Assembly (NCBI GenBank): GCA_951799425.1
Contig: OX637395.1
Span: 40,477,173 to 40,541,172, forward strand
Reading direction: 5' to 3'
Length of the DNA: 64,000 bases
Source of the DNA: Ilex aquifolium
Taxonomy: Eukaryota; Streptophyta; Magnoliopsida; Aquifoliales; Aquifoliaceae
A program made the translations under genes and the position numbers. The first letter of the stretch is position 1. Each line of letters opens with the position of its first letter. Under the pieces are notes generated by a model. The model saw nothing but the letters and a program-made list of their open reading frames with translations. It made no database searches and was not told the DNA's origin. This document shows positions 35,308 through 46,900 of this stretch, one piece after another.

Positions 35308-35310
<3 letters not shown>
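24791..35310 (-). CDS. S9-family serine peptidase (prolyl-oligopeptidase/acylaminoacyl-peptidase type)
   Basis: Eighteen exons: 35310-35138, 35034-34847, 34708-34604, 34383-34312, 34171-34042, 33313-33231, 33137-33082, 31339-31203, 31085-30995, 30847-30782, 30622-30400, 28607-28506, 28276-28191, 28092-27970, 26336-26267, 26183-26092, 25390-25286, 24904-24791. They give 2016 nt, 671 residues. The N-terminal part is beta-propeller-like ([36 protein letters not shown]). The C-terminal alpha/beta-hydrolase holds Ser521 in GCSAGGYTT, Asp598 in FQGLDDK and His630 in EPHGF, a complete triad. It closely resembles Arabidopsis At5g36210; the role is hydrolysis of short peptides or acyl-peptides, probably in cytosol or plastid. 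Oddities: intron 2 has a GC donor, and exon 5 stays in frame only with an acceptor 19 nt inside the one conserved in the family. If the usual acceptor (34190) is used, one extra base shifts the frame. Several introns carry transposons. Confidence 0.9.
25117..25188. repeat. Perfect 36-bp tandem duplication in the peptidase gene's last intron
   Basis: Two identical adjacent 36-bp units beginning ATCCGCATGAAAACC. They lie within intron 17 and are well clear of both splice sites. Confidence 0.9.
25560..25960 (-). mobile_element. LINE reverse-transcriptase C-terminal fragment in a peptidase intron
   Basis: Read on the minus strand, the frames contain [32 protein letters not shown] and VRKSDV, followed by RRKERPKLT and a weak [10 protein letters not shown]. 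This is the order seen in the C-terminal end of plant LINE (L1-type) ORF2. It is decayed: stops and at least one frameshift interrupt it, and neither the 5' part nor a poly-A tail is present. It sits in intron 16, in the same orientation as the gene. Confidence 0.75.
27514..27761. mobile_element. hAT-type MITE with GGAAACG repeats in peptidase intron 14
   Basis: A 248-bp element that begins CAAGGATCAAAATTTTG and ends with a related inverted sequence (CGAAATTTAATTCCTTG). The exact 8-bp duplication ATCAAGTT occurs at 27506-27513 and 27762-27769. The interior has AAACGGAAACG/CGTTTCG units in both orientations. Confidence 0.85.
28727..29039. repeat. Diverged tandem duplication of about 155 bp in peptidase intron 11
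   Basis: 28727-28882 and 28889-29039 align along their length (shared ACTTCAGTATCCA, GTGAAACT, CCATAGTAC, AGAGGAAACT), with many substitutions and small gaps. It is an old local duplication of intron sequence. A CT dinucleotide run follows at 29080-29101. Confidence 0.75.
29288..30287. mobile_element. hAT-type non-autonomous element in peptidase intron 11
   Basis: About 1.0 kb. The left end CATGGGCGGCCC and the right end GGGCCGGCACTG are imperfect inverted repeats. They are followed inward by a shared GGGGGCCCTAGGC / GGGAGCCCTAGGC block, typical of a widespread plant hAT-derived repeat. An exact 8-bp duplication ACCTGCTG flanks it (29280-29287 and 30288-30295). The interior is AT-rich with no transposase. 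Confidence 0.87.
32446..32958. mobile_element. TIR element with GAAGCACGGATAC ends, diverged copy in peptidase intron 7
   Basis: The end CTAGGAAGCACGGATAC is mirrored at the right by GTATCCGTGCTTCCTAG. Subterminal GGACACG/CGTATC units and an AT-rich core make it a relative of 1573-2202 and 63646-64000, but it is clearly diverged and carries GGACACGTGTCCGAC units on its left side. It has no coding capacity. Confidence 0.75.

Positions 35311-35342
<32 letters not shown>
35311..35342. repeat. CT microsatellite in the peptidase 5' leader
   Basis: About 16 CT units (GA on the gene's strand) directly before the peptidase start codon, in the presumed 5' UTR. GA-rich leaders are common in plant genes and can bind GAGA-binding BPC factors; use here is not shown. 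Confidence 0.9.
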
Positions 35343-35345
<3 letters not shown>

Positions 35346-36978
35346 AACGGTTTTTTTTCCGTTTTTAGGAAAGTTTTAACCAATTTTTCCCTAGACAAAA
35401 AAATAAACAACAACAATCTAAATTGTTTTTTTTTTTTTTTTTGCCAAAGTGAAAAAAAAAACATAAACACACGATTACCAAACAACACCTATCCTAACGG
35501 CACCTAAGATATATTTCAACATGAAATGCCATTATAAATAAGGGTACGACCGGAATTATGTTTCTTAATGTACTGAAATTTAAGATAAATAGGAGTTGGT
35601 TATGATTAAAAGGTTAACAAAATAATTTAAATCGATTCTCAATAGCCTCATTGTCTCATAATCTTTGTTAATTTAAGTTAACTTCCAGTACGGTCACGTA
35701 ATACTATCCTTAAATAAATAATGCTCACATAGTGCATTTGTTGCTCTAAAATTTGTTGGGATCGACATAGATATCTTAAGAGATAATTTTCAGATAATTG
35801 TTTATAAAAGGTTCAAATATCTTGTTTCAAAACTTCCTTAGTGATAATGTTGATAATCTTGATGGGATAAAACTGTACTGTCTAAATTTATTTATCAAAT
35901 ATTGTATTCTAAGTAATGTGTTAAAATTTTATATACTAAATATTTAATGGAGTTAATAAATTCTACTAATACAATCATAAAATTTAAACAATAATTTAAT
36001 CAGCATAGCATTGCTTATCGTGACGGTACTAGGAAAAATAAAAGAGTTGTTTTACAAAAATTATCTACCACAAGCCAAAGGAAATTTGAGAAGTTAATGC
36101 CATCCAATGGTTACTTGATACATTTCCCGATGCTTTTAGGATTGTATCAATTTTAAATTTTTATCCTTATCATGTATCACTTTGTCTTCTTTTGAATTTT
36201 GTATTCTACAGTTTTAATCAATCCCATCAGACAAGGGATAAGAATCTAATGTGCTCTCTTCTCATGAACATTGAATATGCACATAAACATTGAATATGCA
36301 CCACTTTGATTACTTTTTGGTCATTTTATAATGAAAATATGCACCACTTTGTTGGTCTATATTTCTATACATAAGATTTGGTCTCCCAGCACTAAAATTA
36401 TAGTTTCGCCCCTGAATGCACGTATGATACATGTGTGCTAATATTATACCGTTTGGCTTGGAGGTCCCAAAGGAGTAACCATCAGTGTGCTAGATTCCAT
36501 TTAACTGGTAAAACAAATACCAGTTTTAATCAAAACCTATAAGAGTTCTAATTTGTACAAGTTAAAACACAGTGCCACCAGAAAAAAGTGGGAAAAAGAA
36601 ATGTAAAGGTTGAGCTCAGAGCGAAGGCCTTCATCCAAGACTACTTCATGGCATCCAGTGCCCTGCTCAGCTGCCAACCAGTGCCATCGCAACAACGTCC
36701 AGCCTCTCCGGGCAAGGTGAATACAAGAGGGTCAGCGTAAAACTAAAATTTGAAACTGCATCAGGACGTCTATAATCACTGTGAGGTATGAAGTGACCAC
36801 ATACTGCCTTCAAGACATTTCTAAGGTCGATATAAGCTGGCTAGTCACCTCCCTCATCATGGCATATCATGCGTGACCAAAATTTTGCTGCACCAGCTCT
36901 TCAGCAATTGAGCAAGCATTGCCTCTGCATGAATGATAAGCACAAGCAGAAAATTTGTGAGATGATTCCACTTGCTCT
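35343..36978. other. Intergenic region between the peptidase promoter and the SCNM1-like gene
   Basis: 35343-35500 is the peptidase upstream region with poly-T tracts. 35500-36560 is AT-rich without a gene. The GC-richer part at 36600-36978 probably contains the 3' UTR of the SCNM1-like gene; I find no coding frame worth naming. Confidence 0.35.
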
Positions 36979-39506
36979 TCATGCAAGGCAGATGTTTGGA
37001 TCTTCTTCGTCAGAGTCAAACTCAACCTGCAAGCAAAGGATAGGCATTGGTTCGATTAGTTCCACGTAAATAGCAAGGCAAGCTATCACTAAATGACATG
37101 GCTTGTTCAGATTGAAAAACTTTAAAATCAACTTCACCCAGTAACAACCGTTGAAAAAAATCTTAATCAAAATCGAGTCAAAATACTTTAAAATCCCAGA
37201 GCCCACTATGAGCCACAAGCAGTAGCAAGAATGTGCTTAGTATTGAATGAAATACTCGAAGAAGAAACTCACATTTTCGTCTCTGAACCACCCCCCATGG
37301 CAGTCACGCTTCCAACCAGCAGCAATGAACTTGAGTTCTCTTTCTCGATGTTCTCGAAAATCTGATTGCCGCGACACAACTTTCTTACTAGCTGCTTCTA
37401 TTTCAACAGAACAATGCTTACTATCAGAAGTAGACTCTCCATTTGTGAAATGACTCTGAGTTTTGGCATCACAATATTCATATGACGTTTGCTGTGGAGT
37501 TTTGTTGCAAATTACCTCCAAAGCAGCCTTCCTTGTCCGTTCAATCAGTGGTTTGCTTGCCCAACTATGTTGTTGAGCCGATGTACCATTGCCTGCTTGT
37601 GCCAATGTACCATTGCAAGCAATGGTGATAGAACCATTTGACAAGGCTATCCTCTTATTTATCTCATCTTGCCGTGATAGTTCTCTTTCCTTAAGCTTGG
37701 ACTCTGCGACGCAATGGCGTGATCCTTTCACATGCATCTGCAAAATGACTTTCCAACAATCAGGAAAGTAGAGTTATAGAGAAGCACTCAATCAATAGGA
37801 TTATTCAAGAACTGGGTGAGAAATTAACAAATGTGGAACTGAACTTAATACGAGATTTGTTCAGTGCCCCATGATCCCCATTTTAGGCAGGTCACCTCAT
37901 AGACATTAATCCGTGAATTTGAAATAATTCAAACATCAAATCTGCAGTTAAAATTCCCAACAAAATTTAGGATTAATTTCTATACACCCCTTCAACTATG
38001 ACCCGATATCACTTAGTCACCCTGCATTGTTAAACCCGACAGGTCAACCCCCCCAAGTATTTTGTTGTATCATTTAACCACTCACTGTTAGTCTGATGTC
38101 CAGAATTTCTAATTCTTATGCCCAAACACACTTGGAAACCAAACACCCCATGTTCTTGAACTGAACAAATTTAAAAGTATCCTAAACACCCTTCTCTTTC
38201 TTGTTGTTCTTTACTCTTCCCCCTCCCCCTCCCTTTTTCTCACTCACTCAATCGCACCCAAGTACACAAAAGCAAACTCAAATACCCCCCTACTTCCATA
38301 TCTAGGTTCAGAGTCTCTATACATGGGTTAAATACTAAAGGTCGAATCCCCCTTGAAACAAGCCTGATTCCTGTAATAGAAATGAGTAGTTAATTTGGCA
38401 TGAAAAACGCCCCAAATATGGCAGTGAGCATTAGCATTAGCATTAGCATTAGCAATAGCAAAAGAGGAGGGGCTAAAGGACATTCTGTTAAATTTTATTT
38501 TCTCTTTGAAATATTCGATATCTATCCTCAATTTCTTTAGAAGAAAATCAATACATATCTAACATAACAAGTCTGAGATTTGCAGTTCCGAATCAACCAA
38601 GTCTAACTAAAGCACATAAAGGCTCACGCCTCCACATTCACATCCAACCATAATACCAAAATTGCCAAATTCAAAGTAACTAGAACTGTGAAATATGTTC
38701 TGGTTTTAGTCTTGTTTTGATCACAAATACATGGATTAGAGCCGAGCCAAAAAGTGGATTAATACAGGTAAAGAATTTTCCTTGTTCATGCCCTTCATAA
38801 ATCAAATGTCATGCATATTACCTCACTTTTTCCAGCAATTTAACAGAGAATTGTATAGCACAACTCACCAGATCAGCTTATTTTTTTCGTTCTTTTATTA
38901 GTAGCAGTAGCACCCAACTGGTGATTGGGATTCAAACCCATACACCCAATATCAACTTTTGCATATTCAAAGTCAATAAATCTGGGAAAATAAATATGCT
39001 CTATTTATGGTATTGTTCTCATCATCAATACATGGATTTCGCCAGAATCGACCCAAGTAGTAGTCGATCAATATAGGTAAACAATTTCCCTTATATAAGC
39101 CCTTAAAAAATCACAAATTAAATTTCAGCTTTATTTCCTGAACTTTCCCAGAAATTAAACATCAGATTATTTTCTTCGTTTTATATTGGTAGCACCCAAC
39201 TGATGATTGTATTCAAAACGCTGGTGAAGATTCACATATTCTATGAAAAATAAAATCAAAGAGCGAGGAGACAGGTGATGGAGAGTTCGTAGGGATGGAG
39301 GGAGAGAGAGAGTGAGAAATTGTACGTACAGAGAGCATGAGAGGGGTATCGAGGACGGGATTGTTCGAGCAGACTAGGCAAGCGAATTTGCCGCTAGAGA
39401 GCTTCTTGTACGAGGAAGAATCGAAGCCGTCGACTAGAAGCTCATCGACTCTTCTCTTCTTGTACTGCGCCTCTCGAGCCCAACTATCTCCTCCGAACAC
39501 ACTCAT
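36979..39506 (-). CDS. SCNM1-like zinc-finger protein (minor-spliceosome associated)
   Basis: Three exons: 39506-39330, 37737-37273 and 37026-36979, total 690 nt, 229 residues, the same length as human SCNM1 (about 230). The N-terminus has DSWAREAQYKKRRVDELL and a zinc finger split by intron 1: Cys43-x2-Cys46 in FACLVC, with His61 and His67 in HVKGSRH. The middle is polar and Ser/Thr/Gln-rich. The C-terminus GGWFRDENVEFDSDEEDP matches the conserved SCNM1 tail (WVKDENVEFDSDEEEP). In animals SCNM1 is a component of the minor (U12) spliceosome; a nuclear splicing role is inferred here. I chose the ATG at 39506 because the upstream in-frame stretch is a GA-repeat leader that translates to a meaningless Arg/Glu run. 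Confidence 0.88.
38426..38462. repeat. ATTAGC hexamer microsatellite in intron 1 of the SCNM1-like gene
   Basis: About five ATTAGC units plus a variant ATAGCA. It lies in the long first intron, away from splice sites. Confidence 0.85.
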
Positions 39507-39677
39507 CTCTGTCTCTCTCTCCCTCTCTCTCTTCCGATTGATCAACCTCAGTTGGGCGTCGATTGCACTCTGCCACTTGCTTTTCTCGTATACAGGTCAA
39601 ATTTAAAACAAAAATAAAAATAAAAATTACACTTGGACCATGTTTATTATGCCCATTATTACTTACTCAGTAAAAAC

Positions 39678-39979
39678 TACTCACTCCGTTCCTAAATATC
39701 TGTCGTTTAAGATTTTTGCACAGAGATTAAGGAAACTATTAAATAGCTCTAATATGAGTAAAAAATAATTGCACAAGACTAAAATACTCTTATTCAATAT
39801 GTATTGGGAAGGAAAGGAATATGAAAGGTACTTAGCCTACACCTAATCTAATGCATTGAAGAGTTAAGGGTAAATTTGGAAGAAAAAATATTAATTGTGC
39901 ATTGGTTTCATTAAACGACAGATATTATGAAACAAAAAAAATTGTGTAAAACAACAGTTATTTAGGAACGGAGGGAGTA
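39678..39979. mobile_element. Stowaway-type (Tc1/mariner) MITE
   Basis: Inverted termini TACTCACTCCGTTCC and GGAACGGAGGGAGTA, with TA at both borders, are the classical Stowaway signature (CTCCCTCCGTTCC). Inside, CTGTCGTTTAAG is mirrored by AAACGACAG. About 300 bp, non-coding, just upstream of the SCNM1-like gene. Confidence 0.9.
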
Positions 39980-39988
39980 TATTCTTGC

Positions 39989-40308
39989 TAAGGTTGATAA
40001 TCAAACTAAACTATTTGAGCTTGGTTCGGGTTTGACTTGGGTTCAGTTAGTTCAGGCTCGATTCATTTTCTAAATGAGTCCGAACTTAAATAAGTTTTTA
40101 GACTCGTTTAGAAAACTAGCTCAACTCAAACTTGATAGACTCGACTCGTTTAAGTGCAAATATTCGGACACGGCTCGGACTTGATTTATTTTAGGCTCGT
40201 TCAGGCTCGGCTCGTTTACTAAACGAGCCAAACTTAAATAATTTTTTAGGCTCAATTAAAAAACAAGTTTTTCAAGCTCGGCTTGAACTCGTTCAATTAA
40301 CAGCCCTA
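39989..40308. mobile_element. hAT-type MITE, same family as 24322-24617
   Basis: Starts TAAGGTTGATAATCAAAC and ends GTTCAATTAACAGCCCTA, with GGCTCG/CGAGCC and AACTTG units in both orientations like the 24.3-kb element. The flanks ATTCTTGC and ATTCTCAG agree at only five of eight positions, so the duplication has decayed or the borders are slightly off. Confidence 0.7.
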
Positions 40309-40608
40309 ATTCTCAGGTTACATTCTCAGGTAAATTATGTTCAAACCTGAAATTTATCATTTAATCATATAAATCTCAATAAAACCCAAAAAATAATAAA
40401 ATTTAAAAGTATACTAATTTTTTTTCGACACCGTAATCTTGTCCACATAGACTTTTGCAAGGAATTAATATAGGATGAATAAGAATACTTTGTCTCTCTG
40501 TAAAACTGTCAATTTAAACTCTCTCAAGATTAAAATTTTTATATTGCACCCATAATGTCATTAGAGCAAACTAATACGAACAGTGGCCAATTGAATGGTG
40601 TAACCAAA

Positions 40609-41719
40609 TGACACGGCTCTGAGATAGAAGCAGATCACGATACGTGGCCTCGGCATTACAAATATCCTTCTCCATGATGAAGACACGTGGTCTCGGCGCC
40701 GAGGCTGCTGGCCTCCATGTTTAAGACACGTGTCCTCGGACACGAAGTGTCCTCAAGAGATAAGGAACATTGCACTCAAGCGATGTCCCCTCGGCTCCAG
40801 AAGTTCTCCAATCTCTCAACTACGTACCCTCGGTGCCGAGGGATAGTAGCTAGAGCTGTGACCCTACCACATGACTCCTACTTCTAGAAAAGTTACTGAC
40901 TGACAGCTAATCAGCCTGGCTAGACTAAGAATCATGAGGACACCCTGAACAAGGGAGTCAGGATGGCAGGTCCAACACGACATCCCACCAAGAGGAGAAG
41001 GACGTGTGGCATAAAGTGCATAATTAGGGGTGGGCAGACGAGAATACCCCTGCTGACATGCGGCTATTACAGGCAAGCATTTTAATGAATCCTCCACTGA
41101 TGGGATATTCACATTGACGGAAGAAGCCAAAAAGGGATGGGCATTAAATGCTCTTGCATCAGGACATTTAATGACTCATCCTTGAAGGAAGAGCATTGAA
41201 TACTCCGGGATCCGAGCATTTAATGTTCTTGCATAAAAGGAAGAGCTTTAATTGCTCGGGGATCCGAGCAATTAATAATGGGGTCTTCCCCTTACGAAAT
41301 AGGGGGCACATTGCCCCACCTCTGAACGCTACCTACTTTCTAGACTATCAGCAATGATGAGTCCGGGTGGGTATAAATAGCTTCCAAAAACACATTGCAA
41401 AAATACGCAAAAACATCTATCAAGAACAAACAGTGCTTTCTTATTCCCCTCTCTCAAAGAACTGACTTGACCGTTGGAGGGGATACGCCGGAAAACACTT
41501 TGGCTCCCTTTCTAACCTGTTTTTTGTGTGTCAAGAACCCTTATCGACCCGTCGGAAGGATCGAGCGACCCATAGAAACAATTCATCACCACTCCTTAAG
41601 GCCCTTTGGCCCTCTCAACCATTTCCTTACTGCGGGGTCTTCGACGTTCGAGGTCGGTACGAGTTCACCAAGGGAGAAATCTGTTTTTTACATCTATTGT
41701 GCGAAAATTACCGCGCACA
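40609..41719 (+). repeat. 5' LTR of the Tat element
   Basis: About 1.11 kb, starting TGACACGG and ending GCGCACA. It contains a TATA-like GTATAAATAG near 41371, several CTCGGCGCCGAG-type palindromes, ACGTGGCC/ACACGTG cores in its first 130 bp, and GAGCATTTAATG-type repeats around 41130-41280. Confidence 0.9.
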
Positions 41720-41720
41720 A

Positions 41721-41740
41721 TTTGGCGCCGTCTGTGGGAA
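41721..41740 (+). other. Primer-binding site of the Tat element
   Basis: TTTGGCGCCGTCTGTGGGAA begins two bases after the LTR end. TGGCGCCG at its start is complementary to a tRNA 3' end of the ..CGGCGCCA type. Tat and Athila elements commonly use a tRNA with this end; the exact tRNA is not determined here. Confidence 0.7.
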
Positions 41741-42319
41741 TTCAATTCAAACTTTCCGAAGCACAGTGACCATGGTGAACACTCGTCAAAAAGGGAAGGG
41801 CCATCAACAGAGGACTATCGATTTGCCAATACCCTCTACGTCGAGAACAAAAGACCACGCCGGAAGTGTCAACAAAAGTTTTTATGTTCACTCGAAAGAG
41901 CACACCCGTTAGACTAGTATGGATATCGGGTCTGGAAAATCCGCCTCGTTAGCCCGTCAACTGGCTGAGGTGATAGAGGAAAAATTTGGAGATCAATTGC
42001 GGCAGCTGGAAGAAGACAATGTGAACGTCCTTAACCGGCTTGAGGAATTTGCCCTCACCGGCGGAGGATCCCGAGATTTGGTGCAGTCCCGTGAACCCTC
42101 CGTCAGGGAAATTGGACCAGAAGACTTGAGAAATCGCCTGAGTAGCAAGGTGGGGAGTTCCAAAGCGCCCGAGGGCCCGTGAGCAGCCCCTTGAGGTCCC
42201 AACAAAGAGGCCCAAGCCTCTGGCTTGGAACGACCTCCGTAGGGGTCTGTCAGGGCGAAGGGGCACCGAGGAGTCCGAAGAGGACTCGACCCTCTCCATC
42301 CGACATCCTGGAGCGGGGG

Positions 42320-43900
42320 AGTTGGCTGACCGACGCCGAGAAGGCGGAGGAACACGCCCCGCGCAGAAAGAAGACCTCAGGGTCCGATTGGATTCCACTA
42401 GGAGAGAGAGGGTCGTTCAAGAGGAAGACACGAACGACGAACTAATTCAATCGTCTTTCACAAAAAGTATTGCAGAGATGGAGATACCAGAGAAGTTCGC
42501 GGTGCCAAGGTTCAAAGTGTATGACATATGTTCAGATCCGGAAGCTCATCTCAGACAGTACAAACAGATGATGTCCCTTTACCACACTGATCAGCGATTA
42601 TTGTGCCGAGTGTTCTCAATGAGCCTGGGAGACTCTGCCATGAAGTGGTTTGAAACCCTTCCTCCCGGCGGCATAGGATCTCGGAAGGAGCTGACTAAGC
42701 AGTTTTCCGCCAGGTTTATCACAGGGAGTAAACGCCCCAAGGACGTTGGGTCTTTGCTAAACCTAAGGCGGAGGGAAGGAGAAACACTTCGACAGTACGC
42801 GGCCCGATACTGGGAAGTGATGAATGAAGTGGAGGGGTGCTCCGAGGTCATGGCAGCCGCCTCCTTCAGACTAGGCCTGTCGCGGGACACCGACCTCTAC
42901 CGGTCCCTGACCAAGAAGACACCGACTGATATGGGGGAACTAATTTCCAGGATCAACAAGTATTCTCGGATAGAGGATGAAGTGATGGGAGGCAAGGAAA
43001 AGGCTCCCGCCCCTAAGAGGAAGGAAAGAGAAGCGGAGGCAGCCCCTTCCCAGAAGGGACTGATGCCTCCGTCAGGGGGACCTTTCAAAGGGGTCCACAC
43101 CCTGTTCAAAGAGCCTATTTATAAGCTCCTCCATAAGATTAAGAGGGAACCTTTCTTCAAATGGCAGCCTAAGATGCAAGGTGGTCCCTCCACCCGAAAC
43201 CAGAAGGTGAAATGCTCTTACCACCAAGACTTCGGACACCACACCGAAGATTGTAGGGTCTATAAGTCTTCCTTGGAGAAGCTGGTGCAGGAGGGACACT
43301 TGAAGGAATACGTTGAAGAAGTGGTACCCGCGGAGGTTTGGGGTACAGACGACCGAACCGTTGTCCGAGGCAATGTGATCGACGTTATCCACGTTTGCCC
43401 TCTGGAGCGCCCAACATCCAGAACCCTCAGATCTGACCTCAAAAGGGTGGCATTTACAAGAAAGGTAGATGAAACGGAGGGGGGCCGCCCGAACAAGAGG
43501 CCCCCGACTGGCAAGGGGGACATTACGTTCTCCGATGCCGACCTCGTCGGCGTGGTCCTCCCCCACGTGGATGCCTTGGTCCTGACCCTGAAGATCGGCA
43601 AATTTGACGTCAAAAGAGTGTTGATAGACTTCGGGAGCTCTTCCGAGGTAATGTACCTTGAAGTCCTAAAACGCATGGGATTGGATTGCCCGGACCTTGC
43701 CAAAGTCAGTATGCCCCTCGTTAGATTTAACGGCTCATACGCCGTACCCTTGGGTAGAATCATGCTGCCAGTTACCACCGGGCCCATCACAATCAACACA
43801 GAGTTCGTGGTGATCGACTCCGATTCGCCATACAATATTATTATGGGGCGAGCGTGGTTGCATGCCCTGGGGCTATGCACTCCACCTACCACCAGAAGTT
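42320..43900 (+). mobile_element. Gag and protease region of the Tat element
   Basis: The conserved core PEKFAVPRFKVYDICSDPEAH and the capsid-like stretch FSMSLGDSAMKWFETLPP mark a plant Ty3/Gypsy Gag. A zinc-knuckle-like CSYHQDFGHHTEDC follows. Near 43510-43850 is a retropepsin-like segment (VLIDFGSSSEVMYL, GRAWLHALG). Fossil copy; see the whole-element entry. Confidence 0.85.
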
Positions 43901-46900
43901 GAAGTTCCCCACCCCTGAGGGAGTAAAGGAAATCTGTGGGGACCAAGCGTCCGCCAAAAATTATTTCTATTCAGCAGTAAGGGCGGGGGTCGCCTCCAAG
44001 GAGAAAGAGCGAGACCCCGAGGAGGTCCTAAACAAATAGCAATTACAGTCCAGGCGGCTGGGGATTAATGAACCACGGGTGGACCCGGCGGACCACTCGG
44101 TGGAAGATCTCCGAAAAATATTCCTGGCAGACGGAGACGAGGACAGGTACTTCTTAATCGGCTCCGCTATGCCCATTGCCGAACAGGAAGAGATGGCAGA
44201 TTTTCTAAGAATGAACGTAGATGTATTTGCCTGGGAGGCCACTGACATGAAGGGGATAAGTCCCGACGTCATGACCCATAAGCTTCATGTCGATCCCACT
44301 CATAAGTCGGTGAAACAGAAACCTCGGCGAACGGCCCCGCACCACGCCCAGGCGGTAAACGACGAGGTGGATAAGCTCCTGGAAGCCGACACCATCCGGG
44401 AGGTTCAGTTCTCATAATGGTTATCAAACACGGTTTGTGCGAAGAAGAAGGAAGAAAAATGGCGCGTTTGCATGGACTTTACTGATTTGAACAAGGCCTG
44501 TCCCAAGGACGACTTCCCTCTTCCAAAAATGGACCAGCTGGTGGACGCCACGGCTGGGCATCGGCGCATGTCTTTCCTGGATGCCAGGGCGGGTTACCAC
44601 CAGATCCTCCTCCATCCTGACGACCAAGAAAAGACTGCCTTCATTACCCCAAGGGGGGTATATTGCTACAAGGTCATGTCCTTCGGCCTAAAGAACGCAG
44701 GGGCCACATATCAAAGACTCATGAACCGGATGTTCAAACGACAGATAGGAAATATCATGGAAATATATATTGACGACATGCTGGTCAAAAGCAAAGATGA
44801 GAACGACCACCTTACGGACTTAGGGATCACCTTCTCCACCCTCCGAGAATACGGGCTGAAACTGAACTCGGCTAAGTGCGTCTTCGGAGTCGGTTCCGGG
44901 AAGTTCCTTGGGTACCTCGTCAGCCGGCGTGAGGTGGAAGCAAATCCAGAACAGATACAAGCCATCATGAATGTGCGAAGTCCCCGAACGGTCCGCGAGG
45001 TCCAAAAACTCACGGGGATGCTGGCTGCGTTAAACCGATTCATCTCCCGCTCGTCGGACAAGTGCAGGCCCTTCTTTGGAGCCATCAAAAGGTCCGAGAG
45101 AGATACCTGGGATCAGGAGTGCGAGGATGCACTCAGCGGAATCAAGGAGTACCTCAGGATCCTTCCAACCCTGTCTGTCCCGACAAGGGGGGAGGTGTTG
45201 TTCTAATACTTGGTAGTATCTGAGTTCGCGATTAGTGGTGTGTTGGTCCATGAACACGAGCGGGAACAGAAACCGGTGTACTACGTGAGTAAAGCGCTGT
45301 TGAGCGCGGAAACTAGGTACCTGCCCCTGGAGAAGTTAGCATTAGCGCTAATCACGGCCGCAAGAAAATTGAGGCATTACTTCCAAGCACACCCGATCAC
45401 AGTCTTGACTGATCAGCCACTAAAGGCAATTCTGAGGAGGGCAGACCTCTCAGGGAGAATAGCCAAATGGGCGGTGGAACTAGGAGAGCACGAGATAAAT
45501 TTCAAACCTCGAACTGCCATTAAGGGGCAAGTGCTGACTGACTTCATAGCAGAGTTCTCCGGGGAACCACTCCAACCGGAGGGGCATCCCCCCCTCGGGA
45601 AAGTCCCCCCGACAGACAATCAAGACTCATGGGGTCTGTGCGTCGACGGGTCCTCCAACAGCAGGGGTTTCGGAATCGGAGTACTACTGGTTTCCCCAAA
45701 AGGGAGGGTCACAGAGCAAGCTGTCCGTCTGGGTTTCAAGGCATCCAACAACGAAGCAGAATACGAGGCCCTAATCTCCGGGATCTAACTTGCTGATGGA
45801 GCCGAGCTGACTGTACAATGCGATTTCATGCTAGTTGTCAACCAAGTCAATGAGGAATTTGAGGCAAGAGATTCTCGAATGAAGGCTTACCACCGCGAGA
45901 CGATGACTCTACTCCAAAAGTTCAGGAAAGTGGAGGTTAAACAAGTTCCTCGGGACAAGAACACCCATGCCGATGCCCTAGCTTGCCTGGCCTCGGCGCT
46001 GGACTCCGACACAACGCGAAGGATCACATTAGAGTACCTTCCCAACTCTAGCATAGATGGAACTTGTCGGGTAACGACCATCCAGGAGGAAGAGAAACCA
46101 CCCAGCTGGACTGATCTGTTGCTCAAGTTTCTTCTTTCCGGGGAACTCCCTGAATGCCCCAAAGAGGCCATAAAAATAAGGCTGAGGGCCCCGAGATTTT
46201 GGGTCTCTCCAGATCAAATGTTGTACCGAAAGTCATTCTCTGGGCTCTATCTTCTGTGCGTCCGCGAAGAAAAGATTGAGCCCCTCCTGTATGAAGTACA
46301 CAAAGGCATATGTGGGGGGCACTCAGGTGGACGATCCATGGCCCACCGTATCATGTCTCAAGGGTATTGATGGGCGCGAATGCAGAAAGACGCACAAGCC
46401 TAGGTCCAGAAATGCGACCAGTGCCAGAGGTTTGCTCCAATCATCTGACTACCAGCCGGGGATTTACATCCGTTGACTAGTCCTTGGCCATTTGCTCAGT
46501 GGGGACTTGACCTAGTCGGACCCCTTCCAACAGCTCCCGGGAACAAGAGGTTCTTGATTGTGGGAACCGATTACTTCACCAAATGAGTGGAAGTGGAGCC
46601 TCTCACCCATATCAGGGACATAGACACCAAGAAGTTCGTATGGAAGAATATAGTGACAAGGTTTGGAATCCCCTGTGCGCTCGTATCAGAAAATGGGACA
46701 CAATTCAATAGTCGACCTTTCAAGTCTTTTTGCGAGTATCTGGGGATCCGAAACTATTATTCCACGCCCGAATATCCGCAGGCCAACGGACAGGCGGAAT
46801 CCTCGAACAAGACCATCATCAACGGGATCAAGAAGAGATTAGAAAAGGTCAAAGGAAAATGGGTGGAAGAACTCCTGAACGTACTATGGGCATATAGGAC

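Noticed and set aside
41395-41917. Frames of about 100-130 residues at the end of the 5' LTR and leader
   Set aside because: They overlap the LTR end and primer-binding site of the retrotransposon and have no protein similarity.
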